NCBI RefSeq assembly: GCF_900635445.1
Contig: NZ_LR134117.1
Coordinates: 682,001-746,000, forward strand
From: Serratia odorifera
GTDB taxonomy: Bacteria > Pseudomonadota > Gammaproteobacteria > Enterobacterales > Enterobacteriaceae
DNA length: 64,000 nucleotides
Direction: 5' to 3'
The notes beneath the pieces were generated by a model, which saw only the letters and a list, made by a program, of their open reading frames with translations, was not told where the DNA came from and did not search any database. Of this stretch, positions 1-9,996 are shown piece after piece (the stretch's first letter is position 1; every line of letters begins with the position of its first letter). The position numbers and the translations under genes were made by a program.

Positions 1-587
1 CGGTATTGCTGTAAACCGAAGGGATAGCGATCCATATGATCTTCGGTCACATTGAGAATCGTCGCCGCAGCGGCATGCAGGCTGTAGGTGGTTTCCAGTT
101 GGAAACTCGACAACTCCAGCACGTACAGCTGATATTCCTGCCGCAGCAATTCCAGTACCGGCAGACCAATATTGCCACCCACGCCCACCGCCCAGCCGGC
201 GGCCTTCGCCATTTCACCGACCAGCGTGGTAACGGTGCTTTTGCCGTTGGATCCGGTAATGGCAACGATCGGCGCCTGCGCTTCGCGACAGAACAGCTCC
301 ACATCACCGACGATGTCCACCCCGGCATCCGCTGCGGCACTCAACGCCGGTGACGCCAACGCCACGCCTGGGCTGGCGACGATCAGATCCGCTGCCAGCA
401 GCCAGTCTTCCTGCAGATCGCCGAGGTGGCGTTCTACGCTTTCCGGCAACTGGTCCAACCCTGGCGGAGACATGCGGGTATCCATGACGCGCGGCGTCAC
501 GCCACGTGCCATAAAGAAATCAACACAGGACAGACCGGTCAGGCCCAACCCGATAATGACGACTTTTTTACCCTGATAATCCGCCAT
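1..587 (-). CDS. murD: UDP-N-acetylmuramoylalanine--D-glutamate ligase, N-terminal part (cut by window edge)
   Basis: Cytoplasmic Mur ligase that adds D-glutamate to UDP-MurNAc-L-Ala in peptidoglycan precursor synthesis. The reading frame stays open to base 1, giving about 195 residues of a family protein normally near 440. It begins MADYQGKKVVIIGLGLTG, with an N-terminal Rossmann-like UDP-binding region, then the ATP-binding loop GSNGKST at about residues 112-118. The last visible residues, EDHMDRYPFGLQQY, match E. coli MurD as I recall it. The start is the ATG at 585-587, two bases after the mraY stop, which fits the tightly packed dcw operon order mraY-murD. No frameshift is seen in the visible part. 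The remainder lies beyond the left edge. Confidence 0.96.
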   Translation of the reverse strand, partial: MADYQGKKVVIIGLGLTGLSCVDFFMARGVTPRVMDTRMSPPGLDQLPESVERHLGDLQEDWLLAADLIVASPGVALASPALSAAADAGVDIVGDVELFCREAQAPIVAITGSNGKSTVTTLVGEMAKAAGWAVGVGGNIGLPVLELLRQEYQLYVLELSSFQLETTYSLHAAAATILNVTEDHMDRYPFGLQQY

Positions 588-589
588 GA

Positions 590-1673
590 TTAACGTACCT
601 TCAGCGTTGCCAGGCCAATCAGCACCAGCATCAGCGAAATAATCCAGAAGCGCACGATCACCCGTGGTTCTGGCCAGCCTTTCAATTCATAGTGGTGGTG
701 AATCGGCGCCATGCGGAAAATGCGTTGTCCGCGCAGCTTGAACGACCCCACCTGCAAGATCACCGATAGCGTTTCAACCACGAACACGCCGCCCATAATC
801 ACCAGCAAAAATTCCTGACGCAGCAGTACTGCGATGGTACCCAGCGCGCCGCCCAGCGCCAGCGAGCCGACGTCGCCCATAAAGACCTGTGCCGGGTAGG
901 TGTTGAACCACAGGAACCCCAGCCCGGCACCGACGATGGCCGTGCACACCACCACCAACTCACCGGCATGTCGCAGATATGGAATATGCAGGTAGTTGGC
1001 GAAGTTCATGTTACCGGTCGCCCAGGCCACCAGCGCAAAACCGGCGGCGACGAATACCGTCGGCATAATCGCCAGACCGTCCAGCCCGTCGGTCAGGTTG
1101 ACCGCGTTGCTGGTGCCGACAATCACGAAATAGGCCAGCAGCACATACAGCAGCCCCCAGTTGCGGCATCACGTCCTTAAAGAACGGCACAACCAGCTCG
1201 GTGGCTGGCGTGTCTTTTCCTACGGCATACATGGCAAATGCGACAATCAGTGCAATCACCGACTGCCAGAAGTATTTCCAGCGGGCAATCAGCCCTTTGG
1301 TGTCCTTGCGCACCACCTTGCGGTAATCGTCGACGAAACCGACGATGCCATAACCGACCAGCACAAACAGTACGCACCAGACGTACGGGTTGGACGGGTA
1401 TGCCCACATCAGCACCGAAACGGTGATGGAGGTCAGGATCATGATGCCGCCCATGGTCGGCGTTCCGCGTTTGCTGAAGTGCGACTCAGGGCCGTCGTTA
1501 CGCACCACCTGGCCAAAGGACATCTTCTGCAGATGTGCAATCAGTCGTGGCCCCATCCACAAGGAAATAAACAGCGCGGTCAGCAGGCTGACAATGGCTC
1601 GGAACGTCAGATACGAGAAGACGTTAAAGCCGGAATAATATTTGACCAAATGTTCGGCCAGCCAAACTAACAT
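590..1673 (-). CDS. mraY: Phospho-N-acetylmuramoyl-pentapeptide transferase (one apparent +1 frameshift)
   Basis: Integral inner-membrane enzyme that transfers phospho-MurNAc-pentapeptide to undecaprenyl phosphate to make lipid I. The N-terminal part (1673 down to about 1158) and the C-terminal part (from about 1150 to 590) are in different frames. Removing one C from the run of five at 1154-1158 restores a 360-residue protein, the normal length. The repaired join reads DVMPQLGLLYVLLAYF. Family motifs NAVNLTDGLDGLA and the HHHYELKGWPEPRV stretch near the C-terminus are intact. The gene is essential, so the shift is most likely a sequencing error. Its start overlaps the murF stop by 7 bases, and murD follows two bases after its stop. 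Confidence 0.95.
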
Positions 1674-3028
1674 GGTGCTTTCTCCTGTAACGCGCGTACT
1701 ACCTGCTCCATTGCGGCACTACGTGACCCTTTGATTAATACGGTAATTACCGTATGTTCCGTCAGTAATTCCGCCACGCGCGCGATCACTGCTGCCTTGT
1801 CTTGAAAATGTTCGCCCTGGCCCGATGCAGCGCTTAACAGCTGGCTCAGCGAGCCAACGGTCAATACTTTGTCGATACCCGCCAGACGGGCGGCTTCGCC
1901 CACCTGACGATGGCATTCTTCCGCTTCGTCGCCCAGTTCGGCCATATCACCGGCTACCAGCACGCGGTAACCCGGCATCTCTGCCAGCACCTGCGCGGCG
2001 GCGGTCATTGAACCGACGTTGGCGTTATAGCTATCGTCCAGCAACAGCTGGCCGGGTTTGAGCTGAATCGGGAATAAACGCCCCGGTACTGCCTGCAATT
2101 GGCCCAATCCGACGCGTACCGCCTCAAGCGAGGCGCCGACCGAGGTTGCCAGTGCCGCAGCCGCCAGCGCGTTCGCCACGTTGTGGCGGCCCGGCAACGG
2201 CAGTTCGATTGCCACCGCGCCAAACGGGCTGTGCAACGTAAACTGCGTCCCCTTGCCGTTCACGCTAATCTCGCTGGCGAAGAAATCCACGCCGTCGGTG
2301 GCCTGCGGCGAGAAGCGCCACACGGTTTTGCCCACCAGCTGCGTCTGCCAATGCGGCCAGTCATTGTTATCGGCGTTAATGATCGCCACGCCATCCGCCG
2401 GCAAACCGGCGAAAATTTCGCCCTTCGCCTGCGCCACACCGGCCAACGAACCGAAGCCTTCCAGATGCGCCGCCGCCAGGTTATTCACCAGCGCAGTCTG
2501 CGGACGCGTCAACGCGGTGGTATAGGCGATTTCACCGATATGGTTGGCGCCCAGTTCAATCACCGCAAAATCATGCTGTGGCTGTAAACGCAGCAGCGTC
2601 AGCGGCACGCCGATGTCATTGTTGAAATTGCCGGCGGTATACAGCACCTCGCCGCATTGGCGCAAAATGGCAGCGGTCATTTCCTTCACCGAGGTTTTGC
2701 CCGATGAACCGGTCAAGGCAACCACCCGAGCCGGCACCTGCTGTCGTACCCAGGCAGCCAGTTGCCCCAGCGCCAGGCGGGTGTCCTTGACCACCAGCTG
2801 CGGAGCCCCCAGCGGTAAGCGCTTGCTGACCAGTAATGCACCGGCACCGGCGGCCAGCGCATCGGCGGCAAAATCATGCGCGTCAAAACGTTCGCCTTTC
2901 AGCGCCACAAACAGGCAGCCAGGGGTAATCTGGCGGGTATCCGTCGTCACCTCATTGATTTGGCAATCGGCACCGATCAATTCAGCGCTCAATACATCGG
3001 CCAAGGCCTGAAGGGAGACAGAAATCAT
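1667..3028 (-). CDS. murF: UDP-N-acetylmuramoyl-tripeptide--D-alanyl-D-alanine ligase
   Basis: Last cytoplasmic Mur ligase: it joins D-Ala-D-Ala to UDP-MurNAc-tripeptide using ATP. The protein has 453 residues, typical for the family (E. coli about 452). It starts MISVSLQALADVLSAELIGA and carries the ATP-binding loop GSSGKTS at residues 107-113, followed by the Mur-ligase central domain and a C-terminal domain containing LLDDSYNANVGSM and GDMAELG. Translational coupling is likely on both sides: its start overlaps the murE stop by 4 bases and its stop overlaps the mraY start by 7 bases. Nothing appears abnormal. Confidence 0.97.
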   Translation of the reverse strand: MISVSLQALADVLSAELIGADCQINEVTTDTRQITPGCLFVALKGERFDAHDFAADALAAGAGALLVSKRLPLGAPQLVVKDTRLALGQLAAWVRQQVPARVVALTGSSGKTSVKEMTAAILRQCGEVLYTAGNFNNDIGVPLTLLRLQPQHDFAVIELGANHIGEIAYTTALTRPQTALVNNLAAAHLEGFGSLAGVAQAKGEIFAGLPADGVAIINADNNDWPHWQTQLVGKTVWRFSPQATDGVDFFASEISVNGKGTQFTLHSPFGAVAIELPLPGRHNVANALAAAALATSVGASLEAVRVGLGQLQAVPGRLFPIQLKPGQLLLDDSYNANVGSMTAAAQVLAEMPGYRVLVAGDMAELGDEAEECHRQVGEAARLAGIDKVLTVGSLSQLLSAASGQGEHFQDKAAVIARVAELLTEHTVITVLIKGSRSAAMEQVVRALQEKAPC

Positions 3029-4512
3029 GCGATTACCCCCAGCAAACGTGCCACGGTGGTGCGATCGGAGTAATCCAGACGACGATTCCCCACCAGTTGG
3101 TAATCTTCATGGCCCTTGCCTGCTACCAGCACCACGTCCTGTTGTTTCGCCTGCATCACCGCGCTGGTGACCGCTTCGGCACGGCCATGAATGACCAGAG
3201 CACGCCCCGGATCCAGCAGGCCGGTCAGGATGTCGGCGATAATCGCCTGCGGTTCTTCGGTACGCGGATTGTCGTCCGTCACGACCACACGATCGGCGAA
3301 CTGCTCGGCGATGCCGCCCATCAGCGGGCGTTTGCCCTTGTCGCGATCGCCGCCACAGCCAAACACGCACCACAGTTGCCCCTGGCAATGCAGGCGCGCC
3401 GCGGCCAGCGCTTTTTCCAGCGCATCCGGCGTGTGGGCATAATCCACCACTACCGTCGGCTTGCCCGGCGCAGTGAACACTTCCATACGGCCGCAGACCG
3501 GCTGCAACTGGCTGCCGGACTTCAGCAATGCCGCCAGCGGGTAACCCAGCGACAGCAAGGTCGCCAGCGCCAGCAACAGATTGCTGACGTTAAAGGCGCC
3601 CATCAAGCGGCTTTCGATTTCCCCGTCGCCCCAGCTTGAGCTGAAACGCACGGTCGCGCCGTTATCGTGATAATTGACGTCGGTGGCTTTCAGCCAACGA
3701 CCACGGCAGCCCGGTTGCAGGTTGCCCTGCATGGTCACTGCCACCGCATCCGGCAACTGCGCCAGCCAGCGCTGCCCTACGTCATCATCGGCATTGATGA
3801 TTGCCTGCCCCACTTCGTGTCCGGCGAACAGCGACCACTTGGCGGCTTCGTAGCTGGCCATGTCACCGTGATAATCGAGGTGATCGCGGCTCAGGTTAGT
3901 GAACACCGCCGCGGCAAACGGCAACGCCGCCACGCGGTTCTGCACCAGGCCGTGGGAAGAGACTTCCATCGCGGCAAAGGTCGCACCGTGCTCGGCCAAA
4001 TCGTTGAGAACATGCTGCACATCAACCGCCGAACCGGTGGTGTTTTCGCTCGGACAAACCTGGCCCAGCAGGCCGTTACCGACGGTCCCCATCACCGCAG
4101 CGGTTTCCCCCAACAGCTGGCTCCATTGCGCCAACAGCTGGGTAGTGGTGGTTTTTCCGTTGGTGCCGGTCACGCCGACCAGGCGCAAACGTTCGGCCGG
4201 CTGAAGATAAAAACGCCCGGCCAACGCAGACAGACGCTGATTGAGCTGGCTCAGGTAAATTACCGGTACGCCGTGCATTTCGCGGATTTCACCGTCGGTG
4301 GCCTCACCTTCGGCCTCGGCGATCACGGCGGCAACGCCCTGGGCGATGGCTTGCGGAATATAGCGGCGTCCATCTGTCTGATGGCCGACGACGGCGACAA
4401 ACAGATCCCCGGCAGCCGCAATTCGGCTGTCTAATGTCATTTCCCGCAGCGCGCGCTCGGGTGCCGTCGGCACCCATGGAGCGAGTAATTCGCGCAAATT
4501 ACGATCTGCCAC
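3025..4512 (-). CDS. murE: UDP-N-acetylmuramoyl-tripeptide synthetase (meso-diaminopimelate-adding)
   Basis: Cytoplasmic Mur ligase that adds meso-diaminopimelate to UDP-MurNAc-L-Ala-D-Glu. The protein is 495 residues (E. coli 495). The ATP loop TGTNGKTTT lies at about 115-123. The DNPRTEEP motif in the C-terminal domain is the known meso-DAP specificity signature, as opposed to the L-lysine enzymes of many Gram-positives. The substrate is made by the dap pathway, whose dapB lies at the other end of this window. The start overlaps the ftsI stop by 14 bases, and the stop overlaps the murF start by 4 bases. Confidence 0.97.
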   Translation of the reverse strand: MADRNLRELLAPWVPTAPERALREMTLDSRIAAAGDLFVAVVGHQTDGRRYIPQAIAQGVAAVIAEAEGEATDGEIREMHGVPVIYLSQLNQRLSALAGRFYLQPAERLRLVGVTGTNGKTTTTQLLAQWSQLLGETAAVMGTVGNGLLGQVCPSENTTGSAVDVQHVLNDLAEHGATFAAMEVSSHGLVQNRVAALPFAAAVFTNLSRDHLDYHGDMASYEAAKWSLFAGHEVGQAIINADDDVGQRWLAQLPDAVAVTMQGNLQPGCRGRWLKATDVNYHDNGATVRFSSSWGDGEIESRLMGAFNVSNLLLALATLLSLGYPLAALLKSGSQLQPVCGRMEVFTAPGKPTVVVDYAHTPDALEKALAAARLHCQGQLWCVFGCGGDRDKGKRPLMGGIAEQFADRVVVTDDNPRTEEPQAIIADILTGLLDPGRALVIHGRAEAVTSAVMQAKQQDVVLVAGKGHEDYQLVGNRRLDYSDRTTVARLLGVIA

Positions 4513-6262
4513 CTGAACCCTCTTTTTTATTGATTACCAATTCGCTTTTATCCGCGGTGGGCAACGCGTCCGGCTCGACGTTCATGGTACGCAGTACGCC
4601 GCCCATAATGGCGCCAAACACCGGCGCAGAGATTGCGCCACCGTAGTACTTGCCACCCTGCGGGTCGTTGATGACCACCACCAGGGCAAAACGCGGGTTA
4701 CTTGCCGGCGCAACGCCGGCGGTATAAGCGATGTATCGGTTGACGTATTTGCCGTCCGGGCCAACCTTCTTGGCGGTACCGGTTTTAATGGCGATCCGGT
4801 ACCCCTTGATGGCCGCCTTCACGCCACCGCCGCCCGGCAGGGCCACGCTTTCCATCATGTGCACCACGGTGCGAACCAACGGTTCAGGGAAAACGCGCTC
4901 ACCGGCGACCGGCGGGTCAACCTTGGTAATCGACAGCGGACGATAGACGCCCATACTGCCGATCGTTGCATAGACTCGCGCCAACTGTAACGGTGTTACC
5001 ATTAGCCCGTAGCCGAAAGAGAAGGTGGCCCTCTCTATGTCAGACCACCGTTGTTTTTTTGGGTATATGCCACTGCTTTCTCCGACCAGCCCCAAATTGG
5101 TCGCTTTTCCCAGTCCAAAACGCGAGTAAGTATCTACTAACGCCGAGGACGGCATCGCTAACGCCAGCTTTGAAACACCGACGTTACTCGACTTCTGCAA
5201 GATCCCGGTGACCGACAGTTCCGGATAACGCGCCACATCTTTGATTTCATGGCCGTTAATGCGGTAAGGCACGGTATTGAGCACGCTGTTTTCTCTTACT
5301 ACGCCGTGCTGCAAGGCCGTCATGACCACCATCGGTTTTACGGTCGAACCAGGTTCAAAAATATCGGTAATGGCACGGTTACGCATGGTGTCCTTCGGCG
5401 TACCGGCCATATTGTTCGGGTTGTAGGACGGGCTGTTGGCCATCGCCAGCACTTCGCCGGTGTTGACGTCGATCAGCACCGCCGTACCGGACTCGGCCTT
5501 GTTGAACGCCACCGCGTTGTTGAGTTCGCGATACACCAGCGCCTGCAGGCGCTCGTCAACGCTCAACACCAGGTTGTGCGCCGCCTGGCTGTCAACCGAA
5601 GAGATATCCTCGATCACCCGCCCATAACGGTCTTTGCGCACCGTACGTTCGCCCGGCTGACCGGTCAGCCAGCGATCGAAGCTTTTTTCAACCCCTTCAA
5701 TGCCCTGACCGTCAATGTTGGTGACGCCGATAATGTGCGACGTTACCTGACCGGCCGGATAGTAGCGGCGCGATTCCTGACGCAGATAGATGCCCGGCAG
5801 CTTCAGTTTGTGGATGTAATCGCCGATGGCCGGGTTGACCTGACGCGCCAGATACACAAAGCGCCCTTTCGGGTTGGCGTTGATGCGGCTGGACAGTTTG
5901 TCCAGCGGGATTTCCAACGCATCAGACAGCGCCTTCCAACGGCTGTCGAGCGTGATGCCGCCGCGTTCGTTCAGTTCCTTGGGGTCGGCCCAGATGGCAT
6001 TGACCGGTACGCTGACCGCCAGCGGACGTCCAGCCCGGTCACTGATCATCCCACGGGCGGTCGGCACCTGCTGAACGCGCAAAGAGCGCATATCGCCCTC
6101 TTTGACCAGCCGATCGGGGTTAATCACCTGCAGATAGGCGACACGCAGCATCAACCCGACCAGCGCCAGCAAAATACAGCCGCACAGCAACGCAAAACGC
6201 CAGCTGACAAAGCTGGCTTGATCTTCCTGGCGTTTCAACTTACCGGGGCGTGCTGCTTTCAT
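4499..6262 (-). CDS. ftsI: Peptidoglycan D,D-transpeptidase FtsI (PBP3)
   Basis: Septal class B penicillin-binding protein that cross-links peptidoglycan during division. The protein has 587 residues (E. coli 588). A short basic cytoplasmic tail is followed by one membrane segment at about residues 21-43 (FALLCGCILLALVGLMLRVAYL), then the PBP dimerisation domain and the transpeptidase domain. The catalytic motifs are all present: STVK with the nucleophile near Ser306, SSN near 360 and KTGT near 493. The gene follows ftsL by 42 bases and overlaps murE. E. coli FtsI is trimmed at its C-terminus; this protein likewise has a polar tail after the transpeptidase domain. No defects are seen. Confidence 0.97.
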   Translation of the reverse strand: MKAARPGKLKRQEDQASFVSWRFALLCGCILLALVGLMLRVAYLQVINPDRLVKEGDMRSLRVQQVPTARGMISDRAGRPLAVSVPVNAIWADPKELNERGGITLDSRWKALSDALEIPLDKLSSRINANPKGRFVYLARQVNPAIGDYIHKLKLPGIYLRQESRRYYPAGQVTSHIIGVTNIDGQGIEGVEKSFDRWLTGQPGERTVRKDRYGRVIEDISSVDSQAAHNLVLSVDERLQALVYRELNNAVAFNKAESGTAVLIDVNTGEVLAMANSPSYNPNNMAGTPKDTMRNRAITDIFEPGSTVKPMVVMTALQHGVVRENSVLNTVPYRINGHEIKDVARYPELSVTGILQKSSNVGVSKLALAMPSSALVDTYSRFGLGKATNLGLVGESSGIYPKKQRWSDIERATFSFGYGLMVTPLQLARVYATIGSMGVYRPLSITKVDPPVAGERVFPEPLVRTVVHMMESVALPGGGGVKAAIKGYRIAIKTGTAKKVGPDGKYVNRYIAYTAGVAPASNPRFALVVVINDPQGGKYYGGAISAPVFGAIMGGVLRTMNVEPDALPTADKSELVINKKEGSGGRS

Positions 6263-6304
6263 GCGTTCCCTTTTTGCTCCATGTTAGGCGGTCGGTTAAA
6301 CCAT

Positions 6305-6621
6305 TCATTGTTTAACGATGATATTTTCTTGCGCCGGATCCACATGCTGCAGTTGCAGTTTTTCCGTTGCGATACGTTCCACCCGGCTATGATCGCCCAG
6401 GGCGTTTTCTTCCAGAATCAGGTTGCGCCATTCGATATCCAGCGCATCTTTCTCTAGCACCAGTTGCTCGCGCTCGGCGGTCAGCAGTCGGGTGCGGTGC
6501 GCCGTGGTCACCACCAAAATGGCGGAGACCAGTACGGCGATCAGCAAAATCAGCGGGATCTTGGCGTTGCGCAGCAAATCGCCGCCAATCACCCCGACCA
6601 ATCCATGACGCTCGTTGCCAA

Positions 6622-6625
<4 letters not shown>
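6305..6625 (-). CDS. ftsL: Cell division protein FtsL
   Basis: Small bitopic divisome protein that works with FtsB and FtsQ to activate FtsWI. The protein has 106 residues (E. coli 121). A short cytoplasmic N-terminus is followed by one hydrophobic segment at about residues 23-40 (IPLILLIAVLVSAILVV), then a periplasmic helical, leucine-zipper-like region rich in Leu and Glu. The start overlaps the rsmH stop by 4 bases, the typical dcw arrangement. E. coli FtsL has about 15 extra N-terminal residues; no obvious upstream in-frame start extends this one without running further into rsmH. Confidence 0.93.
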
Positions 6626-7563
<938 letters not shown>

Positions 7564-7565
7564 GC

Positions 7566-8024
7566 TTATAGCGACAAGTCCTGTAGCCGCTCAGACAACG
7601 GTTCCTGAGACGACTGTTCAGCGTCAATATCATCCTTGACTTGTTGATACCAGGTCTGTTCATCCCACAGCTCAAACTTGTTGAACTGCCCGACCAGCAT
7701 CACTTCTTTAGTGAGCGCGGCGTGTTGACGTAGCGTACTGGCTATCAGCAACCGACCGGCGTTATCCATCTGACATTCACTGGCATGTCCCAACAGCAAG
7801 CGCTGAACGCGGCGCTCGGCGGGATTCATGCTCGACAGACGGGATAATTTTTGTTCAATGATTTCCCATTCAGGCAATGGATAAAGCAGCAGGCAGGGCT
7901 GATGGAGGTCAATGGTGCAAACCATTTGGCCTTGCGATTCTTCGATCAGCGTTTCCCGATATCGGGTAGGTACGGCAAGCCGGCCCTTGCTGTCGAGATT
8001 GACCATCGTCGCGCCACGGAACAT
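7566..8024 (-). CDS. mraZ: Transcriptional regulator MraZ
   Basis: First gene of the dcw cluster. It is a ring-forming DNA-binding protein of the SpoVT/AbrB superfamily that represses its own promoter in E. coli. The protein has 152 residues, the family's usual length, with two MraZ half-domains: MFRGATMVNLDSKGRLAVPT at the start and a second DNA/oligomer unit around the DNAGRLLIA stretch. The start at 8024 aligns exactly with E. coli MraZ. Its probable operator, three TGGNN repeats, lies 29-53 bases upstream of the start. Confidence 0.97.
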   Translation of the reverse strand: MFRGATMVNLDSKGRLAVPTRYRETLIEESQGQMVCTIDLHQPCLLLYPLPEWEIIEQKLSRLSSMNPAERRVQRLLLGHASECQMDNAGRLLIASTLRQHAALTKEVMLVGQFNKFELWDEQTWYQQVKDDIDAEQSSQEPLSERLQDLSL

Positions 8025-8052
8025 CCCCGAGCTACCCCTTCATGACCTTTTT

Positions 8053-8077
8053 CACCACTTTACCCCACAAATTCCCA
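8053..8077 (-). promoter_or_regulatory. MraZ-binding repeats (operator of the dcw promoter)
   Basis: Read on the minus strand there are three direct repeats with an exact 10-base period: TGGGA, TGGGG and TGGTG, separated by 5-base spacers (atttg, taaag). This matches the known MraZ box, which consists of TGGGN repeats spaced by 5 bases upstream of mraZ. Its position, 29-53 bases upstream of the mraZ start, fits autorepression. The third repeat is imperfect (TGGTG). Confidence 0.85.
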
Positions 8078-8741
8078 CATAAAGGAGTTTACGGAGGGTA
8101 TGAAAACCTTGTCAAGCCAGAGCGGCAGTGCTTTGGCAATATTTCTCTGGGTATTTTGGGAGCTGGCTCGCGAAAGGAACTGTTTTTATTCGACGATTAA
8201 AAATTAACATCATGATAAACGAGGAGAATTTTCATAACGGAAAGCGTGCGGTTAAAAACCTGACAATTTGGTTATTAATTGGCTCAATACTTTCTTCTGC
8301 AATCGAGGTCTCATTTTTCACTTCGGTAATCACAGCCCTGTAGCCCGCTCACCGCCGCAGCCGATAAGGCCTCGCCGGGAGTTTGCCCGCTGCGGTGCCA
8401 ACCGCTGATGCCGGCGTTAATAACGCGCAGCCGCGGCAACGCCACAACGAGGGCGCTATATTACTTCAATTATTCGAGCAATACAGAGCGGGAGAAAAAA
8501 ATAAATAGCTCGGATATTACGAGGTGGGTAAATTTCGATTTAAATCATTCGGCTAAGATTATTCCCAAAATAACCGATGACGAAGGGAGTTTCATTTTCT
8601 TACATGTTTATTCCTATCGATTTTTGCATTTTAATTCGGAAAAAACAGCCAAAAAATTCAACTCATTGTTTTATATAAATTTATTAAAAAATCCGATTTT
8701 GCGCCTTGGTCGCGACGCGCTGCCGCCCCCGTTAGCATTAA
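8078..8741. other. AT-rich intergenic region upstream of mraZ
   Basis: This stretch of about 660 bases lies between cra and mraZ and probably contains the dcw (Pmra) promoter. It is visibly AT-rich at about 8200-8330 and 8460-8700, with a GC-rich island at about 8340-8460. One short plus-strand frame (8212-8343) would encode 43 residues with a hydrophobic second half, but it has no ribosome-binding site and I do not call it a gene. I see no RNA gene or mobile element here. Confidence 0.6.
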
Positions 8742-8768
8742 ACAGGGATTCAACGCTCGAATCCCTGT
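8742..8768 (-). terminator. Hairpin downstream of cra
   Basis: The perfect 10-base inverted repeat ACAGGGATTC/GAATCCCTGT has a 7-base loop and lies 10 bases past the cra stop. On the minus strand it is followed by TTAATGC, so the U-tract is weak. It is probably the cra terminator. Confidence 0.6.
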
Positions 8769-8777
8769 CAGCCAATG

Positions 8778-9782
8778 CTATTTGCGGCTCAGACTGCCAC
8801 GCCGAAACAGATTGCGACGGATACGCGTCAAACCCGGTTTCGGTTTGCGCGGTTCGTCCAGGCTGGCCAGCACCAGCTCCAGCACACGCTCGGCGACGTC
8901 GCGGTGACGCTGCGCCACCGCCAGTACCGGGCATTCAAGGAAGTCCAACAGCTCGTTGTCACCAAAGGTGGCAATGGCCAGATCGGTCGGCAAACGGCCC
9001 TGTTGCTTGAGCGTCACATCCATCACGCCCTGCAACAACGAAAACGAGGTGGTGAATAATGCCTGCGGCATCGGGTTGGTTTTCAGCCAGTTGGCAAACA
9101 GCGTACCGGCGGCTTCACGCTCATAGCTGTTGGCATAGAGATAATCGACGTGCCGCTCGTCGTCCTGCCAGGCCTGTCTGAATCCCTGTTCACGCAGGAA
9201 ACTGACCGACAGTTCGGGCAATGCGCCAAGATACAGCACCGATTTTGCCGGGAAGGTGCGCAATTCCTGCGCCAGGGCGAAGGCGTCTTCCTGATCGGCG
9301 CCGACCACGCTAATGAAATGTTCGCGATCCAAGGCGCGATCCAGCGCGATAATCGGCAGCGAATCGTTGGCCCAACGCTGATAGAACGGGTGCTCCGGCG
9401 GCAAGGCGGTGGAGACGATAATGGCGTCCACCTGACGCTGCAACAGATGTTCGATGCAGCGCATTTCGTTATCTGGCTGGTCTTCCGAACAGGCGATCAA
9501 CAGTTGGTAACCACGCTGACGCGCCTGACGTTCGAGATAGTTGGCAATGCGGGTATAACTGGTGTTTTCCAGATCGGGAATCACCAGGCCGATAGAACGG
9601 GTCCGACCGGCACGCAGCCCGGCCGCGACGGCGTTCGGATGATAATTATGCTCCCTGACCACGGCCATCACTTTCTCGACGGTTTTATCGCTAACGCGAT
9701 ACTGCTTCGCCTTTCCATTGATGACATAACTGGCCGTGGTGCGCGAAACGCCTGCGAGACGCGCGATTTCATCCAGTTTCAC
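8778..9782 (-). CDS. cra: Catabolite repressor/activator Cra (FruR)
   Basis: LacI/GalR-family regulator that controls carbon flow between glycolysis and gluconeogenesis; fructose phosphates release it from DNA. The protein has 334 residues (E. coli 334). The N-terminal helix-turn-helix MKLDEIARLAGVSRTTASYV is followed by the hinge and then the periplasmic-binding-protein-like effector domain (from about residue 62, IGLVIPDLENTSY). The start at 9782 matches E. coli. The gene is transcribed alone toward mraZ and lies downstream of ilvIH, as in E. coli. Confidence 0.96.
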   Translation of the reverse strand: MKLDEIARLAGVSRTTASYVINGKAKQYRVSDKTVEKVMAVVREHNYHPNAVAAGLRAGRTRSIGLVIPDLENTSYTRIANYLERQARQRGYQLLIACSEDQPDNEMRCIEHLLQRQVDAIIVSTALPPEHPFYQRWANDSLPIIALDRALDREHFISVVGADQEDAFALAQELRTFPAKSVLYLGALPELSVSFLREQGFRQAWQDDERHVDYLYANSYEREAAGTLFANWLKTNPMPQALFTTSFSLLQGVMDVTLKQQGRLPTDLAIATFGDNELLDFLECPVLAVAQRHRDVAERVLELVLASLDEPRKPKPGLTRIRRNLFRRGSLSRK

Positions 9783-9791
9783 GTTAACCCC

Positions 9792-9881
9792 TTACTGAAG
9801 CTGATATGTAGAGTGTGACGGCTGTCGGCGGATCTGGCTTCCCCTCGTCCGGCCCAGCGATCTAACAGCAGAAAACGCCAT
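9792..9881 (-). CDS. Possible leader peptide upstream of cra (FruL-like)
   Basis: A 29-codon frame starts MAFSAVRSLGRTRG and ends 9 bases before the cra start. E. coli has a leader peptide, FruL, of about 28 residues at this place. The resemblance is weak (an AF-A--S-G pattern) and no clear Shine-Dalgarno sequence precedes it. The call rests mainly on position. Confidence 0.2.
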   Translation of the reverse strand: MAFSAVRSLGRTRGSQIRRQPSHSTYQLQ

Positions 9882-9885
9882 CGGG

Positions 9886-9910
9886 CAACCGCTTTTGCCG
9901 AAAGCGGTTG
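9886..9910 (-). terminator. Inverted repeat between ilvH and cra
   Basis: A perfect 10-base stem, CAACCGCTTT/AAAGCGGTTG, encloses a 5-base loop. It lies 87 bases beyond the ilvH stop. There is no U-tract on either strand, so intrinsic termination would be weak; it may instead stabilise the ilvIH mRNA end or structure the cra leader. Confidence 0.4.
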
Positions 9911-9996
9911 GTAATCAGACAATTTCTGTTGGAAATATTGACCAAAAACAAAGGGCGCGCCGTGCCGCCCTCCACATAATCAGCATGTTTTACCTT

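Noticed and set aside
5249..6457. 402-codon plus-strand frame opposite ftsI and ftsL
   Set aside because: Spans two real minus-strand genes; composition typical of an antisense shadow.
8408..9010. 200-codon plus-strand frame in the mraZ-cra gap
   Set aside because: Its second half lies antisense to cra; the AT-rich first half has no ribosome-binding site or family resemblance.
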